Assembly: GCA_016195115.1 (NCBI GenBank)
Contig: JACQAI010000461.1
Span: 1 to 8,166, forward strand
DNA from: Pseudomonadota bacterium
GTDB lineage: Bacteria > Pseudomonadota > Alphaproteobacteria > Elsterales > Elsteraceae
Length of the DNA stretch: 8,166 nucleotides
Direction: 5' to 3'
The position numbers were made by a program, and so were the translations under genes. Every line of letters begins with the position of its first letter. Position 1 is the first letter of the stretch. Under the pieces are notes generated by a model. That model did not search any database. It saw only the letters and a program-made list of their open reading frames with translations, and was not told the DNA's origin. This document shows positions 5,066-8,166 of this stretch, in pieces.

Positions 5066-6052
5066 TCACTCCGCCTTGATGTGGTTGTCGCGCACCACGG
5101 CACCCCAGCGCGCGCGGTCGGCCGCGAAGATGCGCGCGGTCTCCGCCGGCGTGGTCGGCGCCGGATCGAGGCCGGCGCTGCGCATGCGTGCGGCCATCTC
5201 GGGATTCTGGACGGCGCGCGCGGTCTCGGCGGCGAGCCGGTCGATGATCGGCGCCGGCGTGCCGGCGGGGGCGACCAGCCCGAACCAGGTATCGGCGACG
5301 AAGTCGGTCAGGCCGAGCTCGACCAGGGTCGGCAGGCCGGGGAACAGGGCGTGGCGCTGCGCCGACGACACCGCCAGCAGCCTGACGAAGTTGCCCTGCG
5401 ACAACGCCAGCGCGGCGTTCGGCACGTCGAACGACCACTCCAGCTCGCCCTGCGTCATGGCATTCGAAAATGGCCCGGTGCCACGATAGGCGATGTGCGT
5501 GCTGTCGAAGCCGACCTTGACCTTAAACAGCTCGGCGGCCAGATGCGGCAAGGTGCCGATGCCCGGCGAGCCGTGATTGAGCCGGTGGGTCTTGGCGTAG
5601 GCGATGAAGCCCGGATAGTCGGCGACCGGCAGCTTGGCCTTGACCTCGAGCACGATCGGGAAGCGCGCCAGCAAGCTGATCGGCGCATAGGCCGTCGCCG
5701 GGTCGTAGCTCATGTTGCCGTAGAGATCGCGGTTGACCGCGACGTTGCCGAGGCCGGCGATGTAGAGCGTGTGACCGTCGGGCGGCGCGTTGGCGAGGAT
5801 CTCGCCGGCGAGGTTGCCGGCCGCACCCGGCTTGCCCTCGACATAGCTCGGCTGGCCGAACACCGCCGCGAAATGCTCGCTCAGGACCCGGCCGAGGATG
5901 TCGCTCGGTCCGCCCGGCGGATAGCCGGTCAGAATCCGGATCGCCTTGGTCGGATAGTTCTGCGCGTGGACCCCGGATGGCATGACGCCAGCGAGGACGA
6001 CGACGGCGAGCACAACCGTGCCCGCGAGCCTCAACAGTGGCGCTCGTGTCAT
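5066..6052 (-). CDS. Bug/TctC-family tripartite tricarboxylate transporter substrate-binding protein (last gene of operon)
   Basis: A 328-aa periplasmic solute-binding protein. Members bind carboxylates, amino acids, nicotinate-like acids or other small organic molecules and, where known, pass them to TctA/TctB permeases. Residues 1-30 are a signal peptide ending SGVHA before QNYP. The mature protein starts with YPTKAIRILTGYPPGGPSD, the Bug loop (44-51), followed by GKPGAAGNLAGE and the APPDGHTL box (89-96). Later landmarks are HGSPGIGTLPHLAAE and FGLVAPAGTPAPIIDRL. ATG 6052 has GGAG seven bases upstream, lying inside the preceding gene. Only CCCC separates it from that gene's TGA, so the two are probably translationally coupled. 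The frame is open upstream to 6307, which is a shadow of the neighbour. It is a diverged paralogue of its neighbour rather than a recent copy. The ligand is unknown. Confidence 0.93.
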   Translation of the reverse strand: MTRAPLLRLAGTVVLAVVVLAGVMPSGVHAQNYPTKAIRILTGYPPGGPSDILGRVLSEHFAAVFGQPSYVEGKPGAAGNLAGEILANAPPDGHTLYIAGLGNVAVNRDLYGNMSYDPATAYAPISLLARFPIVLEVKAKLPVADYPGFIAYAKTHRLNHGSPGIGTLPHLAAELFKVKVGFDSTHIAYRGTGPFSNAMTQGELEWSFDVPNAALALSQGNFVRLLAVSSAQRHALFPGLPTLVELGLTDFVADTWFGLVAPAGTPAPIIDRLAAETARAVQNPEMAARMRSAGLDPAPTTPAETARIFAADRARWGAVVRDNHIKAE

Positions 6053-6056
6053 GGGG

Positions 6057-7028
6057 TCACTCCGGTTGAATGCCGGCCGCGCGCACGATCTCGGCGTAGC
6101 GCGCGACCTCGGCCTTGACGAAGCTGCCGAAGGCTTCCGGCAGCCCGCCGTCCGGCACGTAGCCGGCCTGACGGAAGATTTCCGCAATACGCGGCGTCGC
6201 CAGCGCCTTCGCGACCTCGCGATGCAACCGCTCGACGATCGCGCGCGGCGTCGCGGCCGGGGCGAACAAGCCGACCCAGGTGCCCTCGTAGACCAGGTCC
6301 GGCACACCGGCCTCGGCCATGGTCGGCACCTCGGACAGCTCCGACCAGCGCGCCGGGCCGGTGAACGCCAGCGCGCGCATCGTGCCGCCCTTGATGTGCT
6401 CGAGCAGCGCGATCGGCGGCATGATGGTCATGTGCACCTCGCCCGCGAGCAACGCGTTGACCAGCGGCCCGGCACCCTTGTAGGGCACGTGCATGAGCTG
6501 GGTGCCGGCGCGCTGGTTGAACATCTCGCAGGCGAGCTGGATCGGGTTGCCGACGCCCGGCGAGCCATAGACCAGGCGGCTGCCCGGCTGCTGGGCCAAC
6601 GCGATCAGCTCGCGCACCGAGCGCGCCGGCACGCTCGGATGGATGACCATCAGATAGCCGGTGGCGCGCGCCAGGTTGGTGATCGGCGCGAAGTCGCGGA
6701 TCACATCGTAGGGCAGCTTGCGATAGACGCTCGGATTGATGACGAAGGAACCGGTGACGGCAAGCAGGGTGTAGCCGTCGGGCGGCGCCTTGGCGGCGAT
6801 GTCGGTGCCGATGATGCCGTTGGCGCCGCCGCGGTTGTCGATCACCAGCGCTTGGCCGAGCTGCGCCCCGACCTGGTCGGCCGGGCCGCGGATCAGGAGA
6901 TCGAGCGTGCCGCCGGGCGGAAACGGCGCGATGACGCGGATCGGCCGGCTCGGATAGTCGCCCGCGGCCTCAGCGCCGACGCCGAGCGCCGCCAGCAACA
7001 TCGCCACAGCACAGCAACGGGCGAGCAT
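6057..7028 (-). CDS. Bug/TctC-family substrate-binding protein (middle gene of operon)
   Basis: A 323-aa periplasmic binding protein of the same family. The signal peptide is MLARCCAVAMLLAALGVGAEA, with cleavage near residue 21-22 before GDYP. The mature protein shows YPSRPIRVIAPFPPGGTLD (loop at 36-43), NRGGANGIIGTD, APPDGYTL at 81-88, YGSPGVGNPIQLACE, VPYKGAGP and WVGLFAPAATPRAIVERL, the usual order for the family. ATG 7028 is chosen because GGGAGG lies eight bases upstream and the signal peptide begins there. ATG 7091 is in frame but would add 21 Pro/Arg-rich residues. The frame also runs on to 7970 across the hydrolase gene, with no sign of a real fusion. The hydrolase stop is 98 bp upstream and the next gene starts 4 bp after this stop. 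No TctA or TctB gene is in the window. Confidence 0.93.
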   Translation of the reverse strand: MLARCCAVAMLLAALGVGAEAAGDYPSRPIRVIAPFPPGGTLDLLIRGPADQVGAQLGQALVIDNRGGANGIIGTDIAAKAPPDGYTLLAVTGSFVINPSVYRKLPYDVIRDFAPITNLARATGYLMVIHPSVPARSVRELIALAQQPGSRLVYGSPGVGNPIQLACEMFNQRAGTQLMHVPYKGAGPLVNALLAGEVHMTIMPPIALLEHIKGGTMRALAFTGPARWSELSEVPTMAEAGVPDLVYEGTWVGLFAPAATPRAIVERLHREVAKALATPRIAEIFRQAGYVPDGGLPEAFGSFVKAEVARYAEIVRAAGIQPE

Positions 7029-7126
7029 GCGCGCCGGTCCTCCCTCGGCACCGCGTCGATTGGGGTGGGACGCCGGCGCGGGATCGAGCATGGCACAGGC
7101 CGCCGCGCGTCGCACCCTCCGGCGTC

Positions 7127-8166
7127 TCAGGCGTCCCGCCAGGGCAGCTCGATCAGCGAGGCGTGGTCGGCGCCGCGATGCACCGTCAGGACGGGCGGGC
7201 GGCCGTGCGGCACTTGGGCGTAGTGGTCGCGGTCGGCGCCGGCGATCGCGATCCGGACGCGGCTGCCCGCCGCGAAGCACCACGACGTCGGCAGCAGACC
7301 GAAGCGGATGCGCTCGACACCGCCTTTGGGCATCGGCGCCGCGGCAGCGCGCGTGAACGGATGATAGGGCCAGGTGCGCTGCTCGAGCCGCGGCGGCGGC
7401 GTCTCGTGGCGGTGCAGCGCGCGCAACACGCCCTCGGTGACGTAGCGCACGGTGCCGTCCGCCTCGACCTCGGACAGATAGACGAACACCGCGGCGTCGC
7501 CCTGGCTTGATTCCAGCCACAGCGTCACGACGGGATGGCCGGAGACCTCGGTGGCGCGCGCCAGCGGCGCCGAGGTGTAGCACAGCATGCCGGCGTCTCG
7601 ACCCTGCCAGTCGGGGTAGTAGTCGCGCGTGTCGACCGCCGCCAAACGCTCGTAGCGGGTATTGGCGCCGGTGCCGGCGGCGACGTCGACGCGATGGAGA
7701 TCGGCCCCGGCGACCCCGGCTTGAGGCTCGAGCGCGCCGTGCGCGGCGAGGAACAGCTGGCGCGTCGCGGCGACCGGCGGCCACGCCGGCGCGGCACGCC
7801 AGGTCTCCGCGTGGATCGTGAAATAGTGCACCGGGGCTTCTCGGGCGAGGCCGGTGTCGCGGCCCTGCAAATACTCGTCGAAGAAGCGCAGGACTTCGCC
7901 GAGTACGCTGAACGCCGGCTCGACGGTGTCGCGCCACGGCGACACGTTGGCGCGCGCGCCGTGATCCCACGGCCCGAGCAGCAGGTGGCGTTTCGGGTTG
8001 GGCAGCGACAGGAAGCGCACGATGGCGCCGTTGCTGAACCCGGCGCCGTCCATCCAGCCCGAGATCGAATAGACCGCGACGTCCGTGGCGATCGTCACTA
8101 CACTCGGTCCGGTGCTCGCTGATGTGACCACTGAGCGCGGTAGCTCCATCATCATCTTTCCGAAAG
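7127..8166 (-). CDS. CocE/NonD-family hydrolase, C-terminal part (partial at right edge)
   Basis: This is the C-terminal two-thirds or so of an alpha/beta hydrolase related to cocaine esterase and X-Pro dipeptidyl-peptidase. Near the right edge VAVYSISGWMDG holds the presumed catalytic Asp (codon 8050-8048). LLLGPWDHG holds the presumed catalytic His (7963-7961). The part from about 7830 down to 7127 fits the jelly-roll PepX_C domain: PVHYFTIHAETWRAAPAWPP, then YTSAPLARATEVSGHPVVTLWLES, the FVYLSEVEADG strand, GSRVRIAIAGADRDHYAQ and ASLIELPWRDA at the end. The Ser nucleophile and N-terminal core must lie beyond 8166. The frame is open to the edge (F-G-K before the MMM at 8155), so that ATG cluster is unlikely to be the true start. 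The substrate is unknown; amide or ester hydrolysis is expected. It is the most upstream gene of the operon seen here. Confidence 0.88.
   Translation of the reverse strand, partial: FGKMMMELPRSVVTSASTGPSVVTIATDVAVYSISGWMDGAGFSNGAIVRFLSLPNPKRHLLLGPWDHGARANVSPWRDTVEPAFSVLGEVLRFFDEYLQGRDTGLAREAPVHYFTIHAETWRAAPAWPPVAATRQLFLAAHGALEPQAGVAGADLHRVDVAAGTGANTRYERLAAVDTRDYYPDWQGRDAGMLCYTSAPLARATEVSGHPVVTLWLESSQGDAAVFVYLSEVEADGTVRYVTEGVLRALHRHETPPPRLEQRTWPYHPFTRAAAAPMPKGGVERIRFGLLPTSWCFAAGSRVRIAIAGADRDHYAQVPHGRPPVLTVHRGADHASLIELPWRDA

Noticed and set aside
5081..6118. Plus-strand open frame opposite the last Bug gene
   Set aside because: Composition typical of antisense shadow; the minus strand encodes an intact Bug protein with signal peptide and ribosome site.
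5982..7223. Plus-strand open frame opposite the middle Bug gene
   Set aside because: Same reason: antisense shadow, no motifs, no plausible ribosome site.
7029..7970. Possible fusion: the middle Bug frame stays open for 314 codons upstream
   Set aside because: The extension is Arg/Ala-rich and lies out of frame across the hydrolase gene, which has clear PepX_C-type motifs. The Bug signal peptide and ribosome site are at 7028.

Overview
The window looks like chromosomal DNA from a GC-rich alphaproteobacterium. The evidence is the strongly GC-biased codon use, a SAM-II riboswitch (a class found mainly in Alphaproteobacteria) in front of a metZ-like gene, and two tandem Bug-type periplasmic solute-binding proteins, a family expanded in many alpha- and betaproteobacteria. 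The genus cannot be told from the sequence. I found no tRNA, rRNA, CRISPR array, insertion sequence or phage gene.

Layout. (1) 1-378, minus: N-terminal part of an O-succinylhomoserine sulfhydrylase (metZ) running off the left edge. Its leader (379-500) holds a SAM-II aptamer followed by a linker that can pair with the Shine-Dalgarno sequence. A candidate sigma70 promoter for this leader lies inside the 3' end of the next gene. (2) 508-1290, minus: exported SGNH/GDSL hydrolase. (3) 1544-2482, plus: ten-TM EamA/DMT exporter, divergent from the hydrolase across about 250 bp. (4) 2484-3206, minus: exported FecR-domain protein, converging on the exporter with a 1-nt gap. (5) 3365-3649, plus: small YjdJ-type GNAT acetyltransferase. 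(6) 3666-4286, minus: glutathione S-transferase. (7) 4287-4500: divergent control region with a perfect 16-bp palindrome of CRP-like form and a second dyad. (8) 4501-4974, plus: unrecognised HTH-plus-acidic-linker protein. (9) 5066-8166, minus: an apparent operon read right to left, made of a CocE/NonD-type hydrolase (N-terminus outside the window) and two Bug/TctC solute-binding proteins, the last pair translationally coupled.

How the genes relate. Methionine control is the clearest regulatory story: SAM should bind the leader RNA and reduce metZ translation. The right-hand operon suggests capture of an organic acid or ester-derived compound plus hydrolysis of an ester or amide, but no TctA/TctB membrane partner is present here. 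The remaining genes look like ordinary single-gene neighbours.

The items most worth a second look are the metZ leader (aptamer variant, anti-Shine-Dalgarno helix, promoter buried in the upstream gene) and the orphan HTH/acidic protein with its palindromic control region.
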